A stretch of 64,000 nt of DNA from an uncultured bacterium (GCA_947073545.1 CAMTMP010000007.1:84059-148058); one strand, 5' to 3'. Counted from the first letter of the stretch, positions 44,701 to 53,697 are shown. Notes: generated from the letters alone by a model not told the origin. Translations and numbers: made by a program.

Positions 44701-45525
44701 GTCCTCGCTGGAAATATTGACGTCGGCGCGGTTGAGACATCCCACAATATTGCCGACGTTGTCCCCCGCTATGCCGCCCGTATAATGCGCACCCGTAACC
44801 GTTCCCTTTGATTCGCTGTCCATCAATACGCCGCTGATCTCATTGTAGCCTGTGATACCGCCCACATAGTCGCTGGCCTCCACGACGCCGTCAAAGACAC
44901 AGTTTAATAAAATACCGCTGTTATCTCCCACGATCCCGCCAACCACCATCTGTTTCCCTGTGGGCCTGACCGTTCCCTCCACTTTCAGGTTCGCAATCAC
45001 CGCCGATTCCTGCGTGTAATTAAACAGTCCCACATAGGAGATCGGTTTATGCACCAAGAAGCCGCTGACAGTATGCCCCTGCCCGTCGAAATACCCTCCG
45101 AAAGTCGGTATGGAAACAAAGTTTTCCCCGGCCAGATCTATGTCCGCCGTCAAGTACACCTTTTTGTTCTGCGACCATGTATCCAGCCAGCAGTCTCTGG
45201 AAAAGGCTTTCAACTCCTCCGCATTGCTTATATAAACCTCTTCCCATTCTATCTCGTCATTTTTGTAAGAAGCGATGGTCTCGTTGGCGTCCTCCACGCT
45301 GGCAACTGCTTCCTCTTCACCCGCGTCCTTATCGTTATTCTCCGCCCGTTTTTCTGCCTTTGCGGACACGGTTCCTGTCTGTTTTTTCGGATTTTCTTCC
45401 TCCGCCTGTACATATGCCGCCGGTATACCGCCCATGAACACTGCCACCGCCAATAACAGGGATAACAGACTCTTCCTGCGCAGCCATTTGGCCTCTGAGC
45501 AGGCCGTCAGTCTCTTCTTACTCAT
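41770..45525 (-). CDS. Large GLUG-repeat cell-surface protein with C-terminal membrane anchor
   Basis: A 1251-residue exported protein. The signal peptide spans ~15-42 (RRKSLLSLLLAVAVFMGGIPAAYVQA). Residues ~95-390 and ~850-1000 carry repeated GLUG motifs (VGGIVGDNSGILLNCVF; YTGGIAGDNVGNIVGC; VGGIAGWGNGIDNCV), a beta-helix-like surface repeat. Between them lies a ~450-residue Asp/Ala/Glu-rich helical region. Near the C-terminus are a membrane helix (VFLAVGAVSVILLTVFLI) and a basic/acidic tail, so it is membrane-anchored with most of the mass outside. Its start overlaps the MMPL stop by 8 nt, so the two are cotranslated. A role with the exporter is inferred from this pairing. Confidence 0.83.
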   Translation of the reverse strand: MSKKRLTACSEAKWLRRKSLLSLLLAVAVFMGGIPAAYVQAEEENPKKQTGTVSAKAEKRAENNDKDAGEEEAVASVEDANETIASYKNDEIEWEEVYISNAEELKAFSRDCWLDTWSQNKKVYLTADIDLAGENFVSIPTFGGYFDGQGHTVSGFLVHKPISYVGLFNYTQESAVIANLKVEGTVRPTGKQMVVGGIVGDNSGILLNCVFDGVVEASDYVGGITGYNEISGVLMDSESKGTVTGAHYTGGIAGDNVGNIVGCLNRADVNISSEDKAKSLEDIDFGQYTAGLLGSLEGGTDEKSEKLSATENTVDTGGIAGISTGIIQNCVNEGVIGYEHVGYNVGGIAGRQSGYVYSCANKGRIYGRKDVGGIVGQAEPYIAVDLSEDIVLQLSDHIDTMHDQVGKMLDDAGDRSDILSNRLSVIRGFADRALDDTHALADRTAEWTDSMMDSVNEAVSRFDYVLDETAKDGGVIDHASDAAGDVKDAAGKLEDMVKSMDLYQYMTPEEREQYDQAKKAIEEAGKQHAGDVAKATEAYENYYIGKAASEDTTNEYDLKPVTESGVDSGWSYASIDFQDVPEHYMGITGWVHYDSGSGESRDFPLSDDSGQAEADRQVQQKAAENMAANAVQIADAAKEYADKQYSDAHGGGTYTDDMRKYLETMTDIASGHAEEMTDDAKKQLKSAASSAKDAAENLEEMGDETKDILTNLNDKPDISFPRLGDDYRSTTGSLNSNLKNISENMGYLNDEMSSSGDLLGEDLSDINDQFSEIMLLYTDALDGVLDMDYSDRYEDESQENAEESMDATIADCTNSGNVEADLNVSGIAGTMAIEYDFDLESDITGLDEARANSTFLTKCVLRQNVNQAKVTAQKSYAGGICGLQEMGMTLRCENYGRIESTAGDYVGGVAGQSLSHIRQSYAKCTVAGGAYVGGIAGWGNGIDNCVSMVKVKEAEAFSGAIAGRVSDKAELTGNYFASDEIAGIDRISYSGKAEPVSYQALLETEGIPANFRKMKITFYADEEEVGTAECSYGGSVALEKYPNIPVKEGFYADWDNKELTNVRLDEDVSVEYVRYLTTLAGSWMRDNGQSSLLADGRFLQEDELAVEKLDVNAAGVSLAGDGEAGELTECWQITIPDDGASTHQIRYQAPQGQTEGVEIYVEDNAGWKKAETELMGIYHLFSAEGSSVRIAVRVAEKGIRDEIVFLAVGAVSVILLTVFLIHKKRKKRKNQKAAEDGEEESSEAAAGKETE

Positions 45526-48091
45526 GATCCGCCACCTCCCTGCTCTCTTTCTTTTCGGGCATCCCGGTTCCCACAGTGTCGTTTTTCATAGTTCCCATAG
45601 GCTGCCTGCTCGCCATCTCCCCAGACACCGTCTCCGTCAACTGCCTGTATTCTTCCTCCGTAAGCTCCGTCACATCTCCGGCCTCCACGTACGCGCTCAC
45701 ATTACCTTTGACAATGGCGCTCATACTGCCCGTCACGGTTCCTTCAATCCTGCCGCGCACCAGTCCATCCACTCTCATAAGACCGGTCACGTTCTTCGTG
45801 CGGATCGGCATATTCATGACAAAGGCCGTCTTCTCAATGATCTTGTCACCCACCAGAAGAATCTGGGGCAGGACGAACATGGTCACCAGAATGGAAATGG
45901 AAGTTCCTCTTCCCAGACATTTTCCGATGCCAAAGATCGCCGCATTGGAGGTCAGTTTCCCAATCAAAAATCCTGCCACCACCATCATGGTGCCCGAAGT
46001 AATAATCGTGGGAAACGCCTGATTCATGGAATCTATGATGGACTGTCTCCTGCCGTTTTCCTTTCTGAGCTCCATATACCGTCCTGCAATGACTATCGCG
46101 TAGTCAATGTTCGCACCCATTTGGATCGAGCTGACAATCAGATAGGACATGAAGAAAATATTGTCGTGCTGCAACGCCGGAATCGAGAAATTCAGCCAGA
46201 TACAGCCCTGAATCACCGCAATCAAAAGCACCGGCATACCCGCCGACTTGAAAGTAAACAAAAGCACCACCAGCACAGCCAGAATGGACACCACATTATT
46301 TACCAGATTGTCGCGGCCAAAGGTCTTTTGCAGGTCGTACTGACTCACCGACTCCCCGCATACCAGCACCCTGCCGTCAGGATAATACTTCTCCGCGATC
46401 TCACGCATCCTGTCAAGGAAGGCAAAGGTCTCCTCACTCTCCTCGGGAAGTGTCAGGAATACAAGCATACGGCTGTAGTTTTCGCCCTGTAACTGGTTCT
46501 TCGCAAAGTTCATGGCGTCATACGCCTCATCCAGCGTATCCTGCAGATCGTCCTCCAGCGTGACATACCCTTCCTCCACCTCGTCGTGAACAAACATAAA
46601 CATATCTATCAAAGACACCTTATATTCCGGAAGGCCGTTAACTACCTTGGCATAATCCTCATCGTTTACGGCATAAGCCGCATACACCAGTTCCGCCACC
46701 TCATAGTCCAGATCAATCAGCTCTGAAAACTGTCTCGGTGTCAGCCTGTCTGTCAGGCAGTAATCATCTAACGCCTCTATATTGGCAAGTCCCTGCGTAT
46801 ATTCCACCTCCGGACATGTCTCCAGCTCCTCCAACAGCTTCGCTTCTTTCTCGTAGTCGCCCGCAGGCACAATCAGCGCAACCATGTTGCTGGCACCGAA
46901 ATTATCCGTCTGCAGTTCTTCCGTCTTCTGGATGCTGTTCTGGATCGGCGGCGTGATCGTACTGTCACCGAACACATAGGGGCACTTGCTGGAAACCGTG
47001 TAAGCCCCCACGATGACAAGTACAAAAAGGGGCGCCACAATATGTCTCGTCGCGTAATCGAATTTTCCCACAAAGGGAATGTCGGGAATAAAATTCTTGT
47101 GTCTGGTCGTATCCATCAGTTTGGAAAACAGCATGATCACACCCGGCATCAACAGGAACACGGAACCAAGCGCCAGAAAAATAGACTTAATCAGGCACAT
47201 GGACAAGTCCGGACCCATCTTATACTGCATAAAGCCCATGGCAATCAGACCGCCTATCGTAGTGAGAGAGCTGCCGCAGATCTCCGGGATCGCTTTACTC
47301 AGGGCAATGATAATCGCCTCACGTGATTCCAGATTGACATGCTCCTCCTTGTATCTGTTCAAAAGAATAATGGCATAATCCACCGACAGCGCAAGCTGCA
47401 GCACAACCGTCACGGAGTTGGACACAAAGGAAATCGTACCGAACACAAAATTCGTCCCCATCTGCAAAACAGCCGCCGCCACGAAAGTGATCAGCAGAAC
47501 CGGCACCTCCGCATACGCCTGCGACGTCAGAAAAAGCACCGTCACTACCACGAGAGCCACCAGAACAACGATGATGTTCATTTCCTCCGCGATCAGCTCC
47601 GCCTCGATATCCCCAAGCGTCGTGGACAGATAATAGTCATACCCTGCAAGTTCTTCCTTCACCCGCTCCAGCACTCCCAGGCATTGATCATCCTTCTCAT
47701 CATAGTCAAATGTGACATTATAATAGGAAGAACCGTTAAAATAATGTTCTTCCGTATCATCAAAGTCTACCATGAAAACACCCGGTATAAATGCCAGCTT
47801 CCGCTCAATAGATTCCGCCTGTTCATAGGAGACGTTCGCCACCATCACATCACAGGTCCCGTATGTAATAAACTCCTGCTCCATCAGGTCCAGACCTTGT
47901 TTCGTCTCCGTGGAATCCGGAAGGTAATGGGACATGGAGTTCTCTACGTTCACCCAGTTTCTCGTTACGACAGAAAATATGATCAAAATACCAAATACCA
48001 GAAAAAACAGATTCCGTTTATCCACAATGAATCCGCAGATTTTGATCATTGCCTGATTGCCGCTTTTTTTCTCGTTTTGTTCGTTTTCCAT
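45518..48091 (-). CDS. MMPL/RND-family transporter
   Basis: An 857-residue membrane protein started at MENEQNEKK (ATG 48091, AGAGAGG seven bases upstream). It has two homologous halves, each with one helix, a large extracellular domain and five further helices: first half from LFFLVFGILIIFSVVTRNWV, second from ATRHIVAPLFVLVIVGAYTV. Sterol-sensing-like segments (SVDYAIILLNRYKEE; GANIDYAIVIAGRYMELR) carry the acidic residues used for proton coupling. MMPL proteins export lipids, glycolipids or hydrophobic compounds; the substrate is unknown. A promoter with a TetR-like palindrome precedes it. Confidence 0.9.
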   Translation of the reverse strand: MENEQNEKKSGNQAMIKICGFIVDKRNLFFLVFGILIIFSVVTRNWVNVENSMSHYLPDSTETKQGLDLMEQEFITYGTCDVMVANVSYEQAESIERKLAFIPGVFMVDFDDTEEHYFNGSSYYNVTFDYDEKDDQCLGVLERVKEELAGYDYYLSTTLGDIEAELIAEEMNIIVVLVALVVVTVLFLTSQAYAEVPVLLITFVAAAVLQMGTNFVFGTISFVSNSVTVVLQLALSVDYAIILLNRYKEEHVNLESREAIIIALSKAIPEICGSSLTTIGGLIAMGFMQYKMGPDLSMCLIKSIFLALGSVFLLMPGVIMLFSKLMDTTRHKNFIPDIPFVGKFDYATRHIVAPLFVLVIVGAYTVSSKCPYVFGDSTITPPIQNSIQKTEELQTDNFGASNMVALIVPAGDYEKEAKLLEELETCPEVEYTQGLANIEALDDYCLTDRLTPRQFSELIDLDYEVAELVYAAYAVNDEDYAKVVNGLPEYKVSLIDMFMFVHDEVEEGYVTLEDDLQDTLDEAYDAMNFAKNQLQGENYSRMLVFLTLPEESEETFAFLDRMREIAEKYYPDGRVLVCGESVSQYDLQKTFGRDNLVNNVVSILAVLVVLLFTFKSAGMPVLLIAVIQGCIWLNFSIPALQHDNIFFMSYLIVSSIQMGANIDYAIVIAGRYMELRKENGRRQSIIDSMNQAFPTIITSGTMMVVAGFLIGKLTSNAAIFGIGKCLGRGTSISILVTMFVLPQILLVGDKIIEKTAFVMNMPIRTKNVTGLMRVDGLVRGRIEGTVTGSMSAIVKGNVSAYVEAGDVTELTEEEYRQLTETVSGEMASRQPMGTMKNDTVGTGMPEKKESREVADHE

Positions 48092-48119
48092 AGAAAAGCA
48101 CCTCTCTCTTTCAAGGGAA

Positions 48120-48148
48120 AATATAGCACTTCGACCACTGGTCGTCAA
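48120..48148 (-). promoter_or_regulatory. MMPL promoter with TetR-like operator in the spacer
   Basis: On the minus strand TTGACG and TATATT are separated by exactly 17 bp. The palindrome CGACCAGTGGTCG (48132-48144) occupies most of the spacer, the place where a TetR-family repressor would block polymerase. No TetR gene is in the window. A related half, ACAGGTCGAG, lies just upstream. Confidence 0.75.
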
Positions 48149-48235
48149 TTCCGTACAGGTCGAGTTTTATACATTCCCTTGAAATTGTATAAAATACAGC
48201 GTAAACTATATCTGTATTGACAGAAAGGCTTTCCT

Positions 48236-49597
48236 ATGAAAAAAAAGTTTCGCATTACTTTATCCACTACACAGACCATCCTGCTCAGTTTTTTGCTGGC
48301 CATTCTTTTTGGAAGCGCGCTGCTGGCCCTGCCCGTCAGCGCCGCCGACGGCGTAGCCGTACCCTATATAGACGCGCTCTTTACGGCAACCACTTCCATC
48401 TGTGTGACGGGCCTTGTGACCGTTCCCACCTTTTCCACTTGGAGTCTTTTTGGTCAGATCGTCATTCTCTTTCTGATACAGGTAGGCGGACTCGGCGTCG
48501 TCACGATTATGTCCGGGCTGATGATCAGTCTGCACCGGAGAATCGGTATCAGGGACAGAATGCTGATTCAGGACGCCTTCAACCTAAATACGCTGTCAGG
48601 CATGGTCAAATTTATTCGAAAGGTGATTGCCGGTACTTTTCTGGTAGAAGGAATCGGCGCCCTTTTATACATGACGGTTTTTGTGCCCGAATTTGGCATG
48701 AAAGGCGTGTGGATTTCCCTGTTTAACGCCGTCTCCGCTTTCTGCAACGCAGGGATGGATGTGATATCGGAAAACAGCCTGTATGCCTATGTCCATAATC
48801 CGGTGATCAATATCGTAACGATTCTGCTGATTGTTTTTGGCGGCATCGGGTACATTGTCTGGTGGGATCTTGTGGGCGCACTGAAAAACATACGGCGGCA
48901 GGGAATGAAATGCTTCGCAAATCTGACCCTTCACAGCAAAATTGCTCTCTCCGTCACGGGAATCCTGATCCTCGCGGGAACGGCGGCTGTATTTGTTTTC
49001 GAATATAACAACCCCCTTACGATAGGGAACTTTTCTCTCTTTGATAAGCTGCAGGCTTCGCTGTTCCAGTCTGTGACAACCAGAACCGCAGGCTTCGCAA
49101 CCGTCCCGCAGGAGGATCTGACAAATGCCTCCGCCCTCGCCTCACTGCTCCTGATGTTTATCGGCGGATCGCCTGTCGGCACGGCCGGCGGCATCAAAAC
49201 GGTAACTTTCACGGTTCTAATCGTTTCGGCTTTTGCCACGATGAAGACCCATGCCGAGGCGGAGCTCTTTCACCGGACCATCCCGAAACACGCTGTCAGC
49301 AAGGCCGTCGCGGTTGTGAGCATGGCCTTTATCATCCTGTTTGCGGCAACGCTCTTACTGTCTGCGGTCACTGACGCGGATGCTCTCGACGTCCTCTACG
49401 AAACCGTCAGCGCCGCCGCCACGGTGGGCCTGACAAGAAACCTCACATCCGATCTGAATACTTGGGGCAGAATCATTATCATCATAACCATGTATCTCGG
49501 CAGAGTCGGTCCGATTTCGCTTATGATCGCACTGAACACAAAGAAGGAAACGAAAAATATCATCAAGAATCCCACGGAAGACATAAGCGTGGGGTGA
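48236..49597 (+). CDS. ktrB: Potassium uptake membrane subunit (KtrB/TrkH family)
   Basis: A 453-residue protein with four M1-P-M2-type repeats and selectivity-filter regions such as TATTSICVTGLVTVPT, NAGMDV, TTRTAGFATVP and SAAATVGLTRNLT. This is the translocating subunit of Ktr/Trk K+ uptake, driven by the membrane potential or Na+. The start at 48236 has GAAAGG upstream. It lies 35 bp before the gene for its gating partner KtrA, and the pair forms one operon divergent from the MMPL genes. Confidence 0.92.
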   Translation: MKKKFRITLSTTQTILLSFLLAILFGSALLALPVSAADGVAVPYIDALFTATTSICVTGLVTVPTFSTWSLFGQIVILFLIQVGGLGVVTIMSGLMISLHRRIGIRDRMLIQDAFNLNTLSGMVKFIRKVIAGTFLVEGIGALLYMTVFVPEFGMKGVWISLFNAVSAFCNAGMDVISENSLYAYVHNPVINIVTILLIVFGGIGYIVWWDLVGALKNIRRQGMKCFANLTLHSKIALSVTGILILAGTAAVFVFEYNNPLTIGNFSLFDKLQASLFQSVTTRTAGFATVPQEDLTNASALASLLLMFIGGSPVGTAGGIKTVTFTVLIVSAFATMKTHAEAELFHRTIPKHAVSKAVAVVSMAFIILFAATLLLSAVTDADALDVLYETVSAAATVGLTRNLTSDLNTWGRIIIIITMYLGRVGPISLMIALNTKKETKNIIKNPTEDISVG

Positions 49598-49632
49598 GAC
49601 GCAGAGAAAAGAAAGGAAAGGGAAATAAACCT

Positions 49633-50283
49633 ATGGGCATTCATCAATCTTATGCGGTATTCGGTCTTGGCAGATATGGATTTGCCGTGGCAAAGGAACT
49701 TGTGGGAAACGGCGCGGAAGTGCTTGCCGTAGATTTAGACGAGGAACTTGTCAACGCCGCAATCGCTGAAATTCCGATCTGCAAATGCGCAGACATTACT
49801 GAGGCGGAAGTCATTAAACAGCTTGGCATCGCCAACATCGACGTGGTCATCATTGCCATGGCAAGCAATCTGAAAGCCAGCGTCATGGCCACCATGCTCT
49901 GCAAGGAAATCGGTGTCAAAACAGTAATCGCTAAGTGCGCCACCGATTTAGACCGTAAGATCCTGCGCAAAGTAGGCGCCGACCGGGTCGTATTTCCGGA
50001 GAGCGAGTCCGGCATCCGCCTTGCCAAAAATCTCTTAAGCTCCGGTTTTATGGATATCATGGAACTCTCCAAAAACATCTCTTTAGTAGAACTGCCCGTT
50101 AAGCAGGAATGGGCGGGAAAGACCCTGATTGAATTAAACCTTAGAAAAAAATATTCAATCAACGTGGTCGCCATCATTGAAGGCAAAGACGTCCGCATTG
50201 ATATCGACCCTGAAATGCCTCTGCAGGCGTCTATGAAAATGATTGTGATCGCCGATACGGCGAAACTGGGGAGACTTTCCTAA
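49633..50283 (+). CDS. ktrA: Potassium uptake regulatory subunit (KtrA/TrkA family)
   Basis: A 216-residue soluble protein started at MGIHQSYAVFGLG. The RCK_N Rossmann domain carries FGLGRYGFAVAKEL (GxGxxG) and AVDLDEE, and an RCK_C domain follows from ~135 (LVELPVKQEWAGKTLIELNLRKKYSINVVAI). It forms the ring that gates KtrB in response to ATP/ADP or NAD(H), and in some homologues c-di-AMP. The long overlapping frame upstream of 49633 is a shadow of ktrB. A strong terminator overlaps the stop codon. Confidence 0.93.
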   Translation: MGIHQSYAVFGLGRYGFAVAKELVGNGAEVLAVDLDEELVNAAIAEIPICKCADITEAEVIKQLGIANIDVVIIAMASNLKASVMATMLCKEIGVKTVIAKCATDLDRKILRKVGADRVVFPESESGIRLAKNLLSSGFMDIMELSKNISLVELPVKQEWAGKTLIELNLRKKYSINVVAIIEGKDVRIDIDPEMPLQASMKMIVIADTAKLGRLS

Positions 50284-50293
50284 AAGTCTCCCC
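50268..50293 (+). terminator. Intrinsic terminator of the ktr operon
   Basis: An 11-bp perfect stem, GGGGAGACTTT / AAAGTCTCCCC, with a four-base loop, followed within 6 nt by a T-rich run. The left arm lies inside the last codons of ktrA. Confidence 0.85.
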
Positions 50294-50351
50294 TAGCATT
50301 TTTATCTCTTTTCAAGAAATTCCTGCACCTCTTCTTTGCAGGGTTTTTCCT

Positions 50352-51836
50352 CTAAATCAGTTCATATTTCACCACATCCATTGTCACTTCGCCATCAGCA
50401 AAGAAGGAGATGCCTTCCGCCTCAAGATCTGTATACATCGTCGCGGTCAGCACATGTTCCCCGTCATTCACAAAAGTCTCGACACTGAATTTATCCAGAA
50501 TAATGCGCAGCTTAATGGTTCCGTCCTTGTGGTTCACAAGGCAGCGCCGCTGATGGATAATCGCCCTTCTGGAACCGGAAAACTTTCTGTCCACCTTCAC
50601 GACTGACTCATGCGGCCGGAAGCTGACGGAAGTCTGATAGGTATCGTTCTGCGCGAATCTGACTGCAAATTTATGGTACATATCGGATCCGTCCGCCGGA
50701 CGAACGGTAAGCTCCATATCGACTTTGCGTCCCTCCACGCCGCTTAAACGGATTACATCCGTAAAAGTAACCTTCTCATGCCGCACTTCCTCACCCTGCA
50801 TGGCTTCCAGCTCCCGCACCGGCTTCTGATATAATCGGCCGTTTTTCACGGACAGTTCTCTCGGCAGCGTCATTTGCCCAAGCCATGGCTGGGCTGGCGT
50901 ATGCAGGTTGCAGGTGTCCCAGTTCTGCATCCATGCCACCATAATCCTTCTTCCGTCCGGCGCAAGAATCGTCTGCGTCGCATAAAAATCAATTCCATAG
51001 TCCACGGCCTGATTGTGTTCTTCCACAAAGGTGTCCGTCTCCTCATCGTACGAGCCGATCAGGCACAATGTCCCGTTACCGTTATGATACTCAAACTCAT
51101 GTGGCAGCATATCCATGGGACTTGTAAGCAGCACAGCTTTGCCGTCCAGCAGGAAAAAGTCGGGACACTCCCACATCCTGCCATAGCGGCCGCGGTTTGC
51201 CACCAGTATTTTTTCATACTTCCAGTCAATCCCGTTGGGACTGCCGAAAAGCAACACCTGTCCATCCCCGTCCTCCGTACAATTGCCTACGACGCACTGA
51301 TAGGAGCCGTCTGGCTTCTGCCACATCTTCGGATCCCGAAAGTCAAACTTACTGCTGCCTTCCGGCAGATCGTCCTTCGTCAACACCGGATTTGCCGCAT
51401 ATTTCTCATAGTCCACGCCGTCTCCGATAGCTATACACTGTGTCTGCACGTCCCTCATACTGCCATCAGGCTGCGCCTCTCTCGAAACGCCCGTATATAG
51501 TAACAGATGTCGTCCATCCGGCAATATAACTGCGCTGCCGGAAAAACAACCGTCCCGGTCATATTCCCTGTCCGGCGCGAGCGCCGCCGGAAGATAGCGC
51601 CAATGCAGCAGATCCGCACTTACCGCATGGCCCCAGTGCATCGGCCCCCAGTGGGAGTCATAGGGATGGTACTGGTAAAACAGATGATACTCTCCCTTGT
51701 AATAGGAAAATCCGTTCGGATCGTTCATCCACCCCACCCGTGTACATAGATGAAAATCCGGTTTCTGTTCTTTCTCTATTGTTCTCTCCATCGCCTCTTC
51801 ATATTTTCTGGCGTCACGCAATGTCTGGCTTATCAT
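50352..51836 (-). CDS. GH32 beta-fructosidase / sucrose-6-phosphate hydrolase
   Basis: A 494-residue GH32 enzyme started at MISQTLRDARK (ATG 51836, GGAGG upstream). The N-terminal five-bladed propeller has WMNDPNG with the Asp nucleophile, FSGSAV, FRDPK and WECPDF with the Glu acid/base; the C-terminal ~140 residues form the beta-sandwich. No signal peptide, so it is cytoplasmic and acts on imported sucrose, sucrose-phosphate or fructo-oligosaccharides. Adjacency to an LplABC-type importer and a LacI regulator, rather than a phosphotransferase system, favours unphosphorylated oligofructosides, but that is inference. Confidence 0.92.
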   Translation of the reverse strand: MISQTLRDARKYEEAMERTIEKEQKPDFHLCTRVGWMNDPNGFSYYKGEYHLFYQYHPYDSHWGPMHWGHAVSADLLHWRYLPAALAPDREYDRDGCFSGSAVILPDGRHLLLYTGVSREAQPDGSMRDVQTQCIAIGDGVDYEKYAANPVLTKDDLPEGSSKFDFRDPKMWQKPDGSYQCVVGNCTEDGDGQVLLFGSPNGIDWKYEKILVANRGRYGRMWECPDFFLLDGKAVLLTSPMDMLPHEFEYHNGNGTLCLIGSYDEETDTFVEEHNQAVDYGIDFYATQTILAPDGRRIMVAWMQNWDTCNLHTPAQPWLGQMTLPRELSVKNGRLYQKPVRELEAMQGEEVRHEKVTFTDVIRLSGVEGRKVDMELTVRPADGSDMYHKFAVRFAQNDTYQTSVSFRPHESVVKVDRKFSGSRRAIIHQRRCLVNHKDGTIKLRIILDKFSVETFVNDGEHVLTATMYTDLEAEGISFFADGEVTMDVVKYELI

Positions 51837-51926
51837 AAACACCTCCATGTCAAACACACTTACTCCTGTTTATTTTCATCTGTCATTTCCCGCAGCTTTC
51901 CATGCTGCCGCCCTTGCTGGCTGGCA

Positions 51927-52106
51927 CTATTCGGCTGCAGCTTTGCCGGAATAACGGTCATACGCATTTTGATATACGGTCAACAGCTTCTTCATGCCAC
52001 ATTTCTTTTTCAGATGCTCAATGTATGCGTTCCACTCCTCATCCGTAGGACCGCCGTTTTTGATCCACAATCCTTCCTGCTCGGAAACCGCGCTCTCAAA
52101 ATTCCC
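51927..52106 (-). pseudogene. Detached C-terminal 59 codons of the sugar-binding lipoprotein gene
   Basis: Directly after the TAA at 52107-52109 the same frame continues for 59 codons to a TAG: GNFESAVSEQEGLWIKNGG... TDEEWNAYIEHLKKKCGMKKLL... YQNAYDRYSGK. This is the normal C-terminal tail of LplA-type lipoproteins. Only the single stop codon separates it from the main gene. Confidence 0.8.
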
Positions 52107-53615
52107 TTAATACCAGTCGATATCGTCCAGCTCTCTTCCCGTAAACACACAGTCCACAGGATAAGTCGCGGTATCGTCCACATAGGGCATCCAGAAATCA
52201 TACAAGTCCGTCAGCCGCTCAATGGCGCGATCCTCCATCTTAAAGGTCGTCTGATAGTAATCGCTGAGAATCAGCTTGGGGCCCGCCACTTCGCACTCGC
52301 CTTTTAACTCGCCGGAACTCTTTCCGTACTTTTCCTGACTCTCCTCATCAGAAACACTCAGCCATACGCCGTTTTCGTCCTGCCCTGTAAAATAAGTGCC
52401 AATCGGACCATACTGCATCTGCATCACAATTTCAGGATCATACCACCTGTCATAGAATTTTAGAAGATTTGCCGGACTTTTGCAAGCCTTCGTAATATTG
52501 AGCTGCCCGCTGTTAATACCGCCGCCTGTGCGGATTGTTACATTGTGCGTACCGTCCGGCCCGTCGAGAATCGGCAGGAATACATAATCCTTCGCGTAAT
52601 CGCCCATCAACTCTTCAATGTACCACCAGGTAGACACACCCACATAGCCCTGCGAGCACTTGGAAATCAACTGCGTGTCCGTCTGGCTGAACATCTCCAC
52701 GTCCATCAGGCCCTCTGCATACCAGTTATGAAAATAGGTAAGCGCCTGCCGGTACTGATCCGTGACGCACATAAATTCCACCGTGCCGTCGCTCTTTAAG
52801 ACAAGATCGTTGCAGACATCATTGGGCCAGTTCGTAAACCCGAATCCCGCATAGAAAATATTCTGTCCCCAGCACCACTGATCGAAGCCCGTGCTCATGG
52901 GTATCGTACTGCCCGGCGCATTTCCATAATACTTTGCGCTCATATCGTTATCCTTAAATGCCTTCAGAGCCGCATGAAGCTCATCCAATGTGGTGGGTAC
53001 AGGAAGCCCCAGATCATCCAGCCACGCTTTGTTAATCATAGAAAACTGCGGGATAGAATAAATACTGTAATCTTCCGGCGTACCGATTCCCGCCGTCCCC
53101 ATGCGTTCTCCCGCCGGAAGACCGTAGATATAGCCGTCGTCCATCGTGATGGCACTGCGGATATCCGGATTTTCTTCAAGAATTTTGCTCAAGTTCGGCA
53201 TGTATTCTTCCGTCAGGTAGGGCGTCAGGTCGATAAATGTGCCGTCGTCTCCGTAGCGAGAAATATCATAATTGCTGAATCCCACACCCATAAAGGCATC
53301 CGGCAGTTCACCGCCCGCAATACGGATATTTACCTGTTCCGCCAAAGATTCCTTCATGGTAGTCCAGTCAATACTGATTCCCGCCTCCTGCTGCAGCTCG
53401 TTTAATACGACATTATCGTCATATCCCGGACTCAGTGCGCTCTGGGCACCCATAATGGCAAACTGTGTCTGGGATGTATCTGGATTTGCCACACCTTTTT
53501 CATGGTGGCCGTAGTTCTGGTTTCCGCACGCCGTCACTGACAGGGCAATTCCCGCTGTAAGCACACAGATCAGGATGCCTTTTTTATTTAAAAATGGTTT
53601 CATTTTACTCATCAT
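52107..53615 (-). CDS. Sugar-binding lipoprotein (LplA-like) with early in-frame stop
   Basis: A 502-residue product. Signal peptide and lipobox: KGILICVLTAGIALSVTAC. The mature protein has the large binding-protein fold of LplA/YtcQ lipoproteins (LNELQQEAGISIDW, ELPDAFMGVGFS, WYDPEIVMQMQYGPIG). It begins the importer operon's binding-protein function with two permeases upstream. The frame is cut by TAA after DDIDWY, although homologous sequence continues for 59 more codons; intact the protein would be ~562 residues, normal for the family. Activity of the shortened form is uncertain. Start 53615 has GGAGG six bases upstream. No ATPase gene is nearby, so a shared MsmK-type ATPase elsewhere is likely. 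Confidence 0.85.
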   Translation of the reverse strand: MMSKMKPFLNKKGILICVLTAGIALSVTACGNQNYGHHEKGVANPDTSQTQFAIMGAQSALSPGYDDNVVLNELQQEAGISIDWTTMKESLAEQVNIRIAGGELPDAFMGVGFSNYDISRYGDDGTFIDLTPYLTEEYMPNLSKILEENPDIRSAITMDDGYIYGLPAGERMGTAGIGTPEDYSIYSIPQFSMINKAWLDDLGLPVPTTLDELHAALKAFKDNDMSAKYYGNAPGSTIPMSTGFDQWCWGQNIFYAGFGFTNWPNDVCNDLVLKSDGTVEFMCVTDQYRQALTYFHNWYAEGLMDVEMFSQTDTQLISKCSQGYVGVSTWWYIEELMGDYAKDYVFLPILDGPDGTHNVTIRTGGGINSGQLNITKACKSPANLLKFYDRWYDPEIVMQMQYGPIGTYFTGQDENGVWLSVSDEESQEKYGKSSGELKGECEVAGPKLILSDYYQTTFKMEDRAIERLTDLYDFWMPYVDDTATYPVDCVFTGRELDDIDWY

Positions 53616-53697
53616 ATTAATCCTCCATGTCAGACCCTCTGATCTCTGATGAAAAGCAGATGATCAGACTTATTCTCCAGCCCGTTCCGGTCTACCG

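Noticed and set aside
49462..49632. Upstream extension of the KtrA frame
   Set aside because: It overlaps ktrB, has a composition unlike KtrA (His/Lys/Arg-rich), and the ATG at 49633 matches the family N-terminus.
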